From positions 558,001 to 622,000 of the forward strand of contig RSEE01000027.1 of assembly GCA_003971905.1 (NCBI GenBank): a DNA stretch of 64,000 nt, given 5' to 3'. Each line of letters begins with the position of its first letter. Position 1 is the first letter of the stretch. Positions 22,505 to 33,557 of this stretch are shown one piece after another. This stretch comes from Moniliella sp. 'wahieum'. Taxonomy: Eukaryota; Basidiomycota; Moniliellomycetes; Moniliellales; Moniliellaceae. The notes under the pieces are model-generated. The model searched no databases, was not told the origin of the DNA, and worked only from the letters and a program-made list of their open reading frames with translations. Position numbers and translations under genes: made by a program.

Positions 22505-22569
22505 GCGCCGCGCTTTCGAGGATGAGCAGAGGCGAAGCGCCGCGCTTTCGAGGATGAGCAAGAGGCGAA
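22505..22569 (+). repeat. Tandem duplication of about 32 bp at the deletion junction
   Basis: Two adjacent copies (22505-22536 and 22537-22569) of a unit containing CGCTTTCGAGGATGAGCA differ by one inserted A. They lie directly after the truncated 5' LTR and lead into gag, so they may mark the deletion breakpoint or a slipped repeat in gag. Confidence 0.8.
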
Positions 22570-23556
22570 GCGCCGTGAGCACCGCCTCCGTCAGCGGCGG
22601 GAGGAGGCGGCGCTTGCCGCGGAAGAGGCCCGGTTGGCCGCCTCGGTACGGGAGGCTCAAACTGGCGTGGTGTCCTCGGCCCCCGCCCCCGCTCCCGCCC
22701 CTGGCCTTATGGTGATCTGACTGCCATCCCGAACACGGTGTCGGAAGAGCCTAAGATGTTCGAGCCCGTTCGTTTCCGCCCGTCGTCTGGTGCGAATCCC
22801 AACTCTCGTGACCGGGTCCAGGCCCAGCACGTCGTCACCTCCTTCGAGATTACGCGCGCGTCGCCCTCACGCATATGGGCGCGGCGGCATGGATCGACCG
22901 CTTCATGGGCCTGCTGCAGGGAGAGGCCCTCACTTGGGTCGAGCAGTTCGGCTCGGAGGTGGCCCTTCCCCTGGAGGCGCGCACCACACCGCCCTCCAGT
23001 CTTGGCCTGCGTTTCGCGCAGCTTTCCTGGAGCAGTGGGGCGAGCGCAACCCGGCGCTGAAGGCGTTTGAGGAGTTTCGTCGTCTTCGGCAGACAGGATC
23101 TGCAGCGGACTATTCCGCTACGTTCACGGTTCTGCTACGTCGCTGAACCCCAACGCGTCGGATGAGGACCGCTACTATTACTTTCTGTACGGCTTGAAGC
23201 CGCGGGTGCGTGACGCAATCGCCTCCCGCGGCGAGTCGGCTCACTTTGGACGGATCAGTTTCGAACAACTGCGCACAGCGGCCATTGACATCGACCAATC
23301 GCAATCGCTGGGCGCTCGTGGTACCGCAACCTCCCCGGGATCGGGCGGCAATCATTGGTTTCGGCCCTCGTCGCCCGAAGCCGAGCCCATGGACCTCAGC
23401 GCAGCCACCGCCACCGCCGAAGCGGCGGCACGGCGCACCGAGCGCCGCGCTCAAGGTGCGTGCTTCTACTGCGGTTCCCGTGACCACCTCATTGCCGAGT
23501 GCCCCACGTCCAGGTCTCCCCGCCGCCTCCTCGGCCCCGCCGCTGATTCTGTCTGA
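22540..23556 (+). pseudogene. Retrotransposon gag remnant with CCHC zinc knuckle
   Basis: An N-terminal coiled, Arg/Glu/Ala-rich part (about 22545-22660) is followed by the retrotransposon gag core (about 22860-23220), containing a WIDRFMGLLQGEALTW-like segment and FLEQWGERNP. A zinc knuckle at about 23461-23502 has CX2CX4HX4C spacing (CFYCGSRDHLIAEC). The true start is missing and the frame changes at about 22700, 22870, 23070 and 23146. The protein would form the particle shell. Confidence 0.85.
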
Positions 23557-23579
23557 GGCGGCAGTGGGGCCCTGTCCCC

Positions 23580-24630
23580 CCTCCTCTCGGTCTTTCACGG
23601 TACTCGCCCATCTGCATCCTGGCCCCTCGTCTCCGTCTCCCTTTTCCCCGATCCCGGTCACCGCCTTGGTCGACTCTGGTGCGAACAGTATTTTCATGGA
23701 CCATGGTTTTGCCCGCCAGCATGGCCTGGTTCCTCGCACGCTGCCGTCGCCCGTGGTCGTCAGGGTGGTAGACGGGCGTCCCATTTCCTCGGGTCTGGTG
23801 ACCCAAGCGGTGAAGGCGCCTGTCGTGATCGGCTCCCATGTCTCAACTGAGGAGTTTTTCCTCACTTCCCTCCATCACCCCCTCATCATCCTCGGTCTCC
23901 TTTTCTGGAAACTCACAACCCCAGCACCGACTACCCCTCGCACACCCTTTACTTTGATAAGGTGCAGTGCCGTGATCACCATATGCCTTCCACGACTGTA
24001 CCCCGGCCTCAGCCCCAACCAGCCCAAGCACCAGAACCCCAAGCACCAAGACCAGCCCAAGCACCAAGACCAGCCCAAGCACCAAGACCACCCAAGCACC
24101 AAGACCAGCCCAAGCACCAAGACCAGCCCACACCAAGACCAGCCCAAGACCAAGACTACGCACCAGCACCAGCACTCGCCCGGGCCCCGGCCCAAGTCCA
24201 CCTCCCCACCTAACCCCATCTCGCCCCCCTCTGTCAACTCGATTCCTTTTCCCTCCTCGGTTCCCTCCCAGCCCGTCCCCTCCTCCCCTCCCTTGCCCAC
24301 TTCGTCCCACCCCCCTTCGCGCGGTACGCAGCCTCTTCCCCACACCCCTTCCTCGGCGCCCTCTGGCCCGGGTCCCTCCTTGCCTTCTCGGTCTGGACCG
24401 CCTATTGACATTCTCTCTCTGGAGCAGTTTGAGCTCGAGGTGGTCAAGGAACCCGAGGCCATGGTAAACGTCGCCTTTCCCCCTGAGCCCGAGTTGGCCG
24501 TCTCGTCCGTCGCGGTCGCTGGCGGTCCCGAGCCAATGTTTCCCGACGAGTTTGACACACCCGAGTACCTCGAGCACGTCCGCCAGACAGTCCCTCCCCG
24601 CTACCACTCCTTCCTTAGCGCCTTTTCCAA
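23580..24630 (+). pseudogene. Retrotransposon aspartic protease and repetitive linker
   Basis: The protease active site ALVDSGANSIF is at about 23665-23697, followed by the flap region. A long Pro-rich linker follows, with an internal minisatellite at 24022-24170, where the proteins of related elements normally continue directly towards reverse transcriptase. Confidence 0.85.
24022..24170 (+). repeat. 18-bp minisatellite inside pol (unit CCCAAGCACCAAGACCAG)
   Basis: Six or more imperfect tandem copies of the 18-bp unit; some copies are shortened to 9-12 bp. In frame it codes Pro-Lys-His-Gln-Asp-Gln repeats. It lies between protease and reverse transcriptase and is probably a slippage expansion specific to this copy or family. 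Confidence 0.85.
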
Positions 24631-24639
24631 GTCAGGGGC

Positions 24640-25847
24640 TAAGACGCTCCCCGCCCATCGTGCCGCCGATCACGCCATCGACCTTGTCCCCGGCGCCGCC
24701 CCCACCTTCACTCGCCTCTACCCCTTGTCGACGGGCGAAATGCAGGCCTTGTCCCAGTGGCTCAAGGAGAACCTGGCTGCCGGGTTCATCCGTCCGTCCA
24801 AGTCCCCTTCGGCGCGGGCGTCCTGTTTGTCAAAAAGAAGGACGGCTCGTTGCGCCTGTGCGTGGACTATCGTGCGCTCAACTCGGTTACGATCAAGAAC
24901 CGGTTGGCTCTGCCTCTGATTAGCGACTCGTTGGACCGCCTCTCGGGGCCCGCATCTTCACCAAGCTTGACCTCCGTGGGGCGTATAACTTGTTGCGGGT
25001 GAGAGAAGGCGACGAGAGTAAGACTGCCTTCCGCACTCGGTACGGACACTTTGAATCCCTTGTTATGCTCGTTTGGCCTTTGCAACGCCCCTGCCACCTT
25101 CCAAGCTGTGATGAACGACCTCCTCCGCGACCTCCTCGACGTCTCGGTACTGGCATACCTCGACGACATCCTCATCTTCTCGACTAATGAGATGGAGCAC
25201 GAGCGCCACGTTGCCGAGGTCCTCCGGCGTCTGCAGCTGGCCAAGTTCTACCTCAATCCCGACAAGTGTCAGTTCCACACACGCCGCACCGAGTACCTGG
25301 GCTACGTCGTTTCGCCTGACGGGATCGGGATGGACCCGTCCAAGGTTGAGTCGATTCGGTCGTGGCCAACACCCAGAACCTCTCGCCAAGTTCAAGTCTT
25401 CCTCGGCTTCGCCAACTACTACCGTCACTTCGTCCGTTCTTTTGCCCGTATCTCAGCCCCCTGTCCGACCTGACACGCAAGGACCAGCGGTTTTCTTGGA
25501 CCCCAGCCTGCGAAGCGGCATTTGCCGAGCTCAAGCGCGTCTTTGCCTCGCCCCACCTCCTCTGCCACTTTGATCCCACTCGCCCCCTTCGCCTCGAGAC
25601 TGACGCGTCGGACGCGGCGCTTGGTGCGGTGCTCGCCCAGCAGGATGTTCACGGTCGTTGGCGGCCGGTCGCCTTCCATTCTCGCAAGTTCACCGCGGCC
25701 GAGCTGAACTATACTACGTCCGAAAAGGAGGTGCTGGCCATCGTGGCCGCCGTGGAGGTGTGGCGCCATTACGTCGAAAGTGTTGAGACTGTCCAAGTGC
25801 TTACGGACCACGAGGCCATTGCTACGTTCCGCCGCCCCGCCTGTTGA
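24640..25847 (+). pseudogene. Retrotransposon reverse transcriptase and RNase H
   Basis: Reverse transcriptase motifs in order are [19 protein letters not shown] (about 24825-24885), the LDLR segment near 24970, [11 protein letters not shown] (about 25070-25110), the catalytic YLDD at about 25159 and LGYVVSP (about 25300). RNase H follows with the DASDAALGAVLAQ motif (about 25602-25640) and ends near 25847. Single-base shifts occur near 24800, 24955, 25065 and 25465. Confidence 0.92.
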
Positions 25848-25889
25848 ACCCGCCGCCAGGGCCGATGGCGCCAGACCCTGTCCCCCTAC

Positions 25890-27596
25890 CGCCTTGCTAT
25901 GGTGTACCGTGCCGGGCAGAAGAATGGTGCAGCCGACGGGTTGTCGCGCCGTCCCGACCTCGCGGAGGGGTCCCGGCCCGCTGACGCGGCACCTCAAGTA
26001 CTGGTGGAGCCCATGTCCGAACGTTCTGCCCGCCGCCCTCGAGCTCATGGCGGCGGACCCCGTTACGCCGGTGGTGGGGCGAGTGTCTGCCGACGAGATT
26101 CGACAGCGCATCCGCCAACTCGTGCCTCGTGACCCTCGTTGGTCCCTTGCTACGGCTCCACGCCCACCCCGCCATGCTTTGACGGTCCGCGACGGCCTTT
26201 TGTGGCACGGAAACCAGGTCTACGTTCCCAGCGACCCGCCGATCCGTGCTGCCATTCTCCACCAAGCCCACGACTCGGCATTGGCGGGCCATGAAGGGCG
26301 CGACAAGACGTTGGCCCGTGTCCGCGCTCAATATTGGTGGCCCCGCCTGTCAGCCGACGTGTGGGCCTACGTGCGCTCGTGCGACCGCTGTCAACGGACC
26401 AAAGCGCCTCGCCACCAACCCGCTGGACTCCTTCAGCCCCTTCCCCCTCCCCAAGGCCCCTGGACCCACTTGACGATGGACCACATTACCCAGCTTCCCC
26501 GATCCAATGGTTACGACGCGATTCTGGTGGTGGTGGATCGTTTTACCAAAATGGGTCACTTCATTCCCGCCCACACGACGGACACTGCGCCCCAGCTCGC
26601 ACGCCAGTTTGTACACCATGTCTTTCGCTACCATGGCCTTCCTCGGGATCTGGTGAGTGATCGGGGACCGACCTTCACAAGCCACTTCTGGCAAGCCTTG
26701 TGTGCCGACTTGGGCATCAAGTCGAGCCTCAGCACCGCGTACCACCCCCAGACGGACGGCCAGACTGAGCGACTCAACCAGATCCTCGAACAGTACCTCC
26801 GCTGCTACCTCGACGAGCAGCAGTCCAACTGGTTCGACTCCTCCCCACGGCCGAATTCGCCTACAACTCGTCCTCCCACTCGAGCACCCACCAGTCCCCC
26901 TTTGTCCTCACCTATGGTTACTCTCCCCGGGGGGAGTTGGAGCCCTCCACTTCGCCCGTGCCCGATGCTGCGTCATATTTGGAGGACTTGCGCTCGGCCC
27001 AGGCGGTGGCCCGCCGCACGCTCGCCGCGGCCCAAGACCGCTACAAGCATTATGCCGATCAGCAGCGCACCGAGGCGGCTTCCTTCACTGCTGGCCAGCC
27101 TGTCTTGGTCCGTCGGGACGGCTATGTGGCCAGCCAGCGGCCTTCTGACGGCCTCGACTATCGCTACCTCGGCCCCTTTCCCATTGTCCGCGCCGTGGGC
27201 CGCGCCGCATACCAGGTCCGCCTCCCCGACTACCTACACCTCCATGACGTGTTCCATGTGTCCCGCTTGCGAGCCTACACCCCTGGTGACGTGGTCCCTG
27301 CCCGCTTGATTGAGCCCCCGCCTCCTCTCCCCGAGTATGCTGATGATGGTGCGGTTCATCACGAGGTTGAACATGTCCTCGACTCTCGCCGCAAGGGTCG
27401 TGGTGGCCGCATTGAGTACTTTGTTCACTTCCGGGGCTATCCTGTCCACGAGCGGGAGTGGGTACCCGCTGCGGACATGTCTCATGACGCCGAGCCAGTG
27501 GTCCGTTTCCACGCCCTCTACCCCGATAAGCCTGTCTCCCATGCCCGCCGACTCGCCCTCTCTCGCCTCCGTCGCCGCCCGGGAGATGAGGTCTGA
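25890..27596 (+). pseudogene. Retrotransposon integrase and chromodomain
   Basis: The HHCC zinc finger spans about 26260-26390, ending with C-x2-C before the RTKAPRH word. The catalytic core has its first aspartate in LTMDHITQLP (about 26473), the second in LVSDRGPTF (about 26655), and the glutamate in QTERLNQILEQ (about 26760-26795). A GPFPIV/DVFHVSRL segment (about 27175-27265) precedes a chromodomain at about 27360-27480 (IEYFVHFRGYP, then EWVPA). The stop codon is at 27594-27596. A frame change lies near 26850-26930. Confidence 0.92.
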
Positions 27597-27606
27597 AAGG
27601 GGGCAA

Positions 27607-27789
27607 TGTCATAGTTTGGCTGATCTCGCTCCCATTTCCAATTTCTTCGTCTCGAGCGTCTCGCTCCTTCCCTGTTCCTTCCACTTCGCACCATGTCCTC
27701 TGTTCTTGCTTCTTCCCCACGAACGATTGCTACACCCCTTGGCCTAGTCCGATCCTGGTCTCCCTCGCCTTAGCCCCGACTGTGACAGG
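27607..27789 (+). repeat. 3' LTR (183 bp)
   Basis: It starts TGTCA and ends TGACA, a 5-bp terminal inverted repeat. It is preceded by the polypurine tract and followed by the GGTTG target duplication. It has the same architecture as the solo LTR at 21403-21580. Confidence 0.92.
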
Positions 27790-27794
27790 TTGCG

Positions 27795-28474
27795 TCGCTT
27801 GCGCGCCATCTTTCTGCTCGGAGTAGGGCGTCGTTGTCTGTCCCAAGAGACCTTGTACACCAAAGGATCCTCCCCTGTGGTCCTCGGTCTCTCTTTTCCC
27901 CGCAACTCGATTCGTGGCTGAGTCTCTAAGTTACTTGGGCAATTATCTTTCAAGAAGCGAGCTACAGGCTGTATATTAAAGCATCATCGTAATTGAGGTC
28001 TCTGAGTGTGACTTCTTCCGATGGATAAAAGGGGCAATCTACTATATACTCCTACTAGTAATGAGATGGTGTAAGAAAAGCTATACGTACGTGAGGTTAT
28101 TAATAATACCGTATAGAGCGTATACGAGATAAGAAGTAGATGCAACGAGATAAGGGAAGGTGAAACGAGAGAAGAAAAGGGGAAACGAGGGAACAGGTGC
28201 AACGAGAGGAGAACAATTTGCAACGACCAAAGAGAAAAAGGTGCAACGGTCCATGTAATAGACTTGAGGGGTGGAAACTACATCAGTGTTGGAGAACTCG
28301 AAAGAAAGAAAAAACGCGATATCATGTTCTAGCCAGAGAGGACAGGACAAGAGAAAAGAGGGATAGATAGCAATAATACAGCTTTCGTGATGCTCGAGGT
28401 GGCCTTCTCCTATACAATAGATCTTGAGTTGACTGGGGAAAAAGCCAGGGAAGAGACTAGTCACGCTCTTAATA
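27795..28474. other. Intergenic, right flank of the retrotransposon
   Basis: No gene. Around 28140-28255 there is a purine-rich run of degenerate units resembling GAAACGAGAGAAGAAAAGG and GCAACGAGAGGAG, a loose minisatellite of about 20 bp. The last 60 bp probably belong to the 3' untranslated region of the minus-strand gene at 28475. Confidence 0.5.
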
Positions 28475-30524
28475 TTACTCGTTTCCAGCCGACACGGGAG
28501 TAACCCACGCTTGACGACACTGCGGACACGTCCCGCGTCCCTGGGCCATCCAAGAAAGCAGACAGCGGGTGAGCACCGTGCCGACAAGGGGAGAGGGTGA
28601 CCTCCCTGGTACCCGTTCGGTCGTTGGGAAGCGGGGGGCTGGTCTCGGCACCGCGCACCATGGGCTGAAGACAGCCTGGGCAGGAGTGCCAGTTGAGGCA
28701 GTGGGCCTGCACCTTGGCGCGCTCCACAGCCCACAGTCGACGGTCAAACGCCGTCCCCTCCAGCGCAAGCAGGAGCGCCATTTGTTCCCGCTCGGACAGA
28801 CGCGAGGTACGGTGCTGGTACCGGTCAATCACACTGACTATAGGCGGAGAGGAGGCAAGCTGGTCTCCGCGTCTGGCAAAGTAGGGGGTGCGCAAGAACG
28901 GTAGGCATCAGGCAAATCAAGCCACACTCCCGCGCCAGACTCGGGCTGGGTGGGAAAGCGGATGCGATCGGAGGCGAGGAAGGGGCACTTGACGCCCAAG
29001 GGGAAACGGGTGAAAGTGCAGAAGAAGGTGCATTCCCTCCTGATCGACGGTACTCCCCCCCATTTTCAGATTGGGAGGCAAGCCATTGAACCCGTTGAGC
29101 GAGCGCGGCAGCCTGGCTTATTGCGGAATAGGAACGATTTCCCGAGCGGCCGGCAGGGACAGGGGCGACGGTTTGGACTGGCAAAGTTGTGGTTGGCCGA
29201 CGCTCCACCAACGTACTTTGTCTTACCGTGGGGACCGCAATTGCCTCCAGGTAGGAAGGAGGCGGATCCACGCTCTCCTCGAATGGCGGCGGATCCACGC
29301 TCTGCTCAAATAGTGCAGGGGCGGTGGGACTCCATGACGAGCGGTCCGGTTGGGCACCAAGGGGAGCACCAACCGACCGAGTTGCGTGCTGAGGAGAAGA
29401 TCGGCTTCGGGCCATCATCAATGGGGCTGAAAGCGCTGGTACATGAGGGCCTGGTGAAGTTTCCCGCTGCGCTGGACCGGGAGTAGTAGTAGCAATAGGG
29501 GATTGAACGTGTTCCCTTGGTTCGGGGGTGTTGGGAGTGCGGGTGGGATGGATTGTTGGTGTAACAGCGTTTCAAGCGAGAGGGTTCGGGCAGGCGCAGC
29601 CTAGGAGGATGGGCCGCAGGACGTTCCGAAGGCAATGGTACGGTTGGATTGGGAAGTACCGCTGTGCTGGCAAAAGGAGTTGACCCCTCTTCCGGGGTGG
29701 GAAGACCAGAGCTTTGCGAGGTGGGAGAGTAGGGAGCGGAGGAGCCACTGGATGACCTCCATCCTCGCCCAGGAAAGTGATGGGAGGTATTACTTTGAGA
29801 ACGTCGGTGGCGTACAGTGGCGAGAGATTCAACTTGGGCAGGCTTTTAGTAGGAGGAGGGCAATACGTGCATGTGGGTGTGAGTGGTACTGGGCGAAAGG
29901 GAAAGTGGGAAATTACGCACCAGCTTGACTGCTTCATGCAGACACTGCCCGCAAATGGGATAGTCGCCACGCTCTTCGTTTTCCATCTGGATCCCTGGGC
30001 GGTAAGCTTGGCAGACATTACACCACACCTCGAGGGTACCATCCGTTCAAGTGGCAATGGTTTGGGCCGTCCCGGGGCAAAAGCCAAGGATGTTCGGGAG
30101 TGGATTGTAGCCGAGTGGACCCGATGGCCGGCACGATTATTATCAGTTGACGAAAGGGGCGTGCCTGCTCACACTGCACGTGGGGAAACGACCTTGCCCT
30201 GACTGATGGGGCTGGTTGCGGCTGAGTGCGCTGATATCGTGCGGTGGCGGAGGAATGGGTAAGACCCTCAACAGTTGCAATATGCTGCTCTTTGACCTGT
30301 GCTGAACGAGCAACGCGGATGATGAATGGCGGAGTGGTGGGGTGGTTCTCGCTGCTGGTGTTGTTGCTGGCGCCAGTATTGCCGATGGGATTGGCGGAAG
30401 AGCGGTCTAGGCATGCCGATGCCAGAGATGCTGCGTTTGGGTGGACAGAGACGGGGACGGGGGATGAGGCGGACGTGCGACGGCCGACACTGAAAGCAGC
30501 AGAGCGCGGAGAAGATGAGGACAT
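28475..30524 (-). CDS. Unrecognised Ser/Pro-rich protein with two zinc-binding-like motifs
   Basis: Starting at a candidate ATG at 30524 (MSSSSPRSAAFSVGRR), the minus strand codes a long Ser/Pro/Thr-rich region. A Cys cluster CNVCQAYRPG...CGQCLHE lies around 29940-30025. More disordered Ser-rich sequence follows (29300-29840), then an Ala/Gln helical stretch near 29070-29130. The C-terminus has CPGC, SPCRH and CPQCRQAW motifs (28490-28690), spaced like a degenerate RING or zinc ribbon. Frame changes occur near 30050, an apparent intron near 29870-29935, and further shifts near 29560 and 28600-28900. No family is certain. An E3 ligase or a zinc-ribbon regulator are possibilities only. A 2-kb stretch of coherent Ser-rich coding on one strand argues that it is real. 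Confidence 0.5.
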
Positions 30525-31771
30525 GTCGTGAGGTTGATGGAGGCGTTGGGTAGGAAAGAGGTGGGGGAACTCCGGAGAGAGGCGGAGAGGCGGAGACGAT
30601 ATATAAGAGCCCTCTGTGGTCCAAAAAAGCAAGAAAGTGCCAACCGTGTCGATAGTGGGAGGCAAGGGAGGGAGTTCCAGAGACCTTATAAAGCCACTGT
30701 GCCATACAATACAAGCAAATGGGGCCGATGACGTTTGCCAAAACGTCCTCTTTCATGTAGCTGGCGCTGGCGGCGGCGAGGCGGCGGCGGGAGGACTGTG
30801 GTGGAAAAGGAGGCCCCATGTGCTGTGTCTCAACCTGGCGGCAAAATGAGAGCGAAGATCCAAGGACGGTGTGCCAGATCGGGGCAGCACATATAGCGCT
30901 GCTCTGGTCTCACCTTCATCCCCCCGGCCGTTAGGCCTTATTAGGGGCGCCTTAGGTTCAGGCCCCGACCTAACCTTGCTGATGGAACTATATAGAATTA
31001 ACGTTTGACCTCCAACGTCCTGTACCCTGCTCAGCTCGCGCTAGGAGGCTCAGCGGCTCAGCCTGAGCCCTCAATTGAGCGCTGAGCCTGAGGCTCAACT
31101 TGTCCCCCGTGGTTCCAGCGTCCTAGCTCCGTATAGCCTCGAGCGGTGTGCGCCTCTCGATCGGCACCGCAACGCATCCCCTCGCCCATGACGGTGACGC
31201 GGTGACGGACAAGCGGCTACCGGCTACCGGTTGGAGGTCACCAATTATTAATTGCCGGGCCCTTACCGCTTACGTACGCATGCGGGATGCATATCGGAGT
31301 AGTGATGCGTGATGGGTGGTGGAGGATGGATGATGCGCATACGGGTGCGCAGGCAAGAAACCCTCTTTTGCCGGCACGAGGGCACTGGGCGCTAGGTACT
31401 GCTGACCAATTTGCCGACACGCCGGGGAAGCACATCCGCCGCACCACGCCACACTCGGCCGCACACCGCCTCTCCGCAGCTGACACCCTTGTTTCGCATG
31501 GGTCGTGTGCCTATGATGCGTGTGTCTCTGGGTGCGTGCAATGCGTACGGCCTCCGTCGTCCCTTCTCCTCTTGGATCTTGGATCTTACTTTCGTCTTAC
31601 TACTGCCTGTTGTGGCGGTGGTACAATTCCCCCGTCACGCGTCACATGTCACACAGCATCCACGTCCCTCGTACCCCTCAACTCAGCACACTCAGTAGCT
31701 CACCAGGTTCCAGTTGCCGATTCTTGTGCCTCGGTCGGCCAAAACTGTCAACCGCCAACTTTAATTCTCGT

Positions 31772-31802
31772 GATGCGTGACGCGTGACGCGTGACGCGTG
31801 AC
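31772..31802. repeat. Heptamer array, core ACGCGT (GATGCGT then GACGCGT x3)
   Basis: Four tandem 7-bp units plus a partial unit (GAC). The first unit has one change. It is the same core as at 17931, with the spacer base on the other strand. Two more units (CACGCGT, CACGCAT) lie at 31846-31859. Confidence 0.9.
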
Positions 31803-31997
31803 TACACTGCCCTCCCACCCCCTCACTGGTTACGGTGACTCGTCACGCGTCACGCATCATTAATCATTCTCATCCCGGCAGCATTCCCTCGCGCCCAGCT
31901 TCGTTCCACGTAACGCATACGCAAGGCCCAGCTCCACACGCGACATATGTCTGTGTTTTTGGTGGAGTGGTGCACCCGCCGACGGTTTCCACGTGCA

Positions 31998-32046
31998 AGA
32001 CGTTCAACGTTCAACGTTCTTCAAGCTTCAAGCTTCAACGTTCAAC
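31998..32046. repeat. Mixed heptamer array, cores AACGTT and AAGCTT
   Basis: Seven consecutive 7-bp steps: ACGTTCA twice, ACGTTCT, TCAAGCT twice, then TCAACGT and a partial unit. The core switches from AACGTT to AAGCTT and back (the inner dinucleotides are rearranged), while period and palindromy are kept. Confidence 0.9.
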
Positions 32047-33430
32047 CTTTCTTGGCAGGCACAAGAGCACCCATGCACCACCGCGCGCGAGTCTCGTCAA
32101 CAATGATAATAACCTGTAACACCCCCTTTTCCACATATGCTTTTGTCTTCCCCCACATGTACTACCTTCAGAGCCGTTCTTTCCCCCCCGCTTACATCAC
32201 AACATTCTTCTTTCCTGGCGCGACCAATAGGGGGGACTCGATACCGTTATCCAACTCGCCACAGCAGTGTGTGTATATTCTATGCCACAGCGGCAGGCGC
32301 CGCTCTACCATATTTGTTGTTCTCTTCTTCTCTCAGATCTCAGTCGCCGCCTCTCACACACCTCCAGCAGGTAGAATATCACACGCTCCCGACGGGTACG
32401 CTCCCTTCTTTCTCCCCACCCCCTCGACTGTAGCTTTTCCCCTAGTCTATTTGACATGTTGACACCCCCTTCCTGATCCATAATCGATAATCGCTAACCC
32501 CTCAGCGGCCGATGAGGATCGCCCCCCTCCGGCTGAGAGTCACGGCAATTCCATGTCATCAGCTGTTAGTGGCATGCTAGCTGTTAGCATCATCGGCAGA
32601 GCGTGAGCACGGTGGTTCGGCTGGGCGCCCACAATTAAAACAAAACTCAATCCACAAAAGCTAGTTAGTCCCCCCTTTTCTTGGCTTGGTGTGTGTGCTA
32701 TACTTTTGGTTGCCGGTCGCGCCTCTCCCATCTCAAATACCTCAAACTTGTCTTAATGCAAGGACGTTTCCCCCATCATACATGCATCATGCACCAGGTC
32801 GGATATTATGCAGCATGTTTCATCCTACCCGATCCCGTCGCGATGCCCACCTGTTTGCGTCCCCGTGGACAACTCAGTACTCACTATGGCACATGAATAT
32901 GGCAACTGCGGCCACCACACCACGCTACGGCTCGGTGACTTTCTCTCCCCCTCCGAAAAAGCGCTCATATCCTCCCGCGTCCGGCCCGGTGGGTCGGACG
33001 CACACCACTGGTAGCGTCGGGTTGGTTTCATGACTTGAGTTGCACAAGCGGTCTCACCATCTCCGATCTCCTCATCTCATCAATCGGAGCGCAGCCGCTC
33101 CCGGCTCCCAGCTCCCAGCTCCGTCTCCGGCTGCCACTCAGTCTTGCTATCGAAAAGGAGACAGACAAGTCCATTGGCCGACCCCGGCGGTCCAGCGCGC
33201 CGTTCCACGCGATCTGCCAGTCGAGTCCGGGCACCGAGTCGGGCCGTGGCTGAACCTGAGCGCAAAGGGGACTCTCTGCTGCACTGTACCGCACCCAACC
33301 GGGTCCTAATTGGACCTGCCGGGCGCACCCGCGACGGCTGCCGACTCGTGAAAAAACTGGGAATCAATGACACATGACATGAAACGGGAAAAGGGGGAAA
33401 CAGAAAAGGGGGAAACAGCGCGCAACACAG

Positions 33431-33475
33431 GGCTCAGCGCTCAACGTATACGTTAACGTTCAACGTTCAACATAG
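33431..33475. repeat. Heptamer array, cores AGCGCT and AACGTT
   Basis: GCTCAGC-GCTCAAC followed by GTATACGTTA and two ACGTTCA units. It lies about 80 bp downstream of the Mga2-like stop codon. Confidence 0.75.
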
Positions 33476-33557
33476 TAGTCGGTCCATACAATCGGGATCG
33501 GGGGGAAAGGGGTAGGAGTAGGGGAACGGGGGGAGGGAGTACTACCAGCAGTCGATC

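Larger units (their letters stand above)
22393..27789 (+). mobile_element. Ty3/Gypsy chromovirus retrotransposon, internally damaged
   Basis: The 5.4-kb element runs gag, protease, reverse transcriptase, RNase H, integrase, chromodomain, the Metaviridae order. It is bounded by TGTCATAG at 22393 and TGACA at 27789, with GGTTG directly outside both ends (22388-22392, 27790-27794), so the target duplication is intact. A polypurine tract AAAGGGGGCAA abuts the 3' LTR. The 5' LTR matches the 3' one for only about 100 bp before unrelated sequence, so the rest of that LTR, the primer-binding site and the gag start are gone. All frames contain shifts. Some shifts may be read errors, as in the host genes, but the 5' deletion alone should prevent autonomous transposition. 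The chromodomain suggests past targeting to heterochromatin. Confidence 0.93.
30525..33557. other. Gene-free interval with palindromic arrays
   Basis: No convincing gene; open frames are short and unconserved. From 30930 to 31110 it holds many CTCAG/GAGC words, and several heptamer arrays follow (31772-31802, 31846-31859, 31998-32046, 33431-33475). The first few hundred bases are the promoter side of the minus-strand gene at 30524. Confidence 0.5.

Noticed and set aside
24022-24170. Regularly spaced repeats considered as a CRISPR-like array
   Set aside because: The units are contiguous without unique spacers and lie in frame inside retrotransposon pol; this is a minisatellite in a eukaryote.
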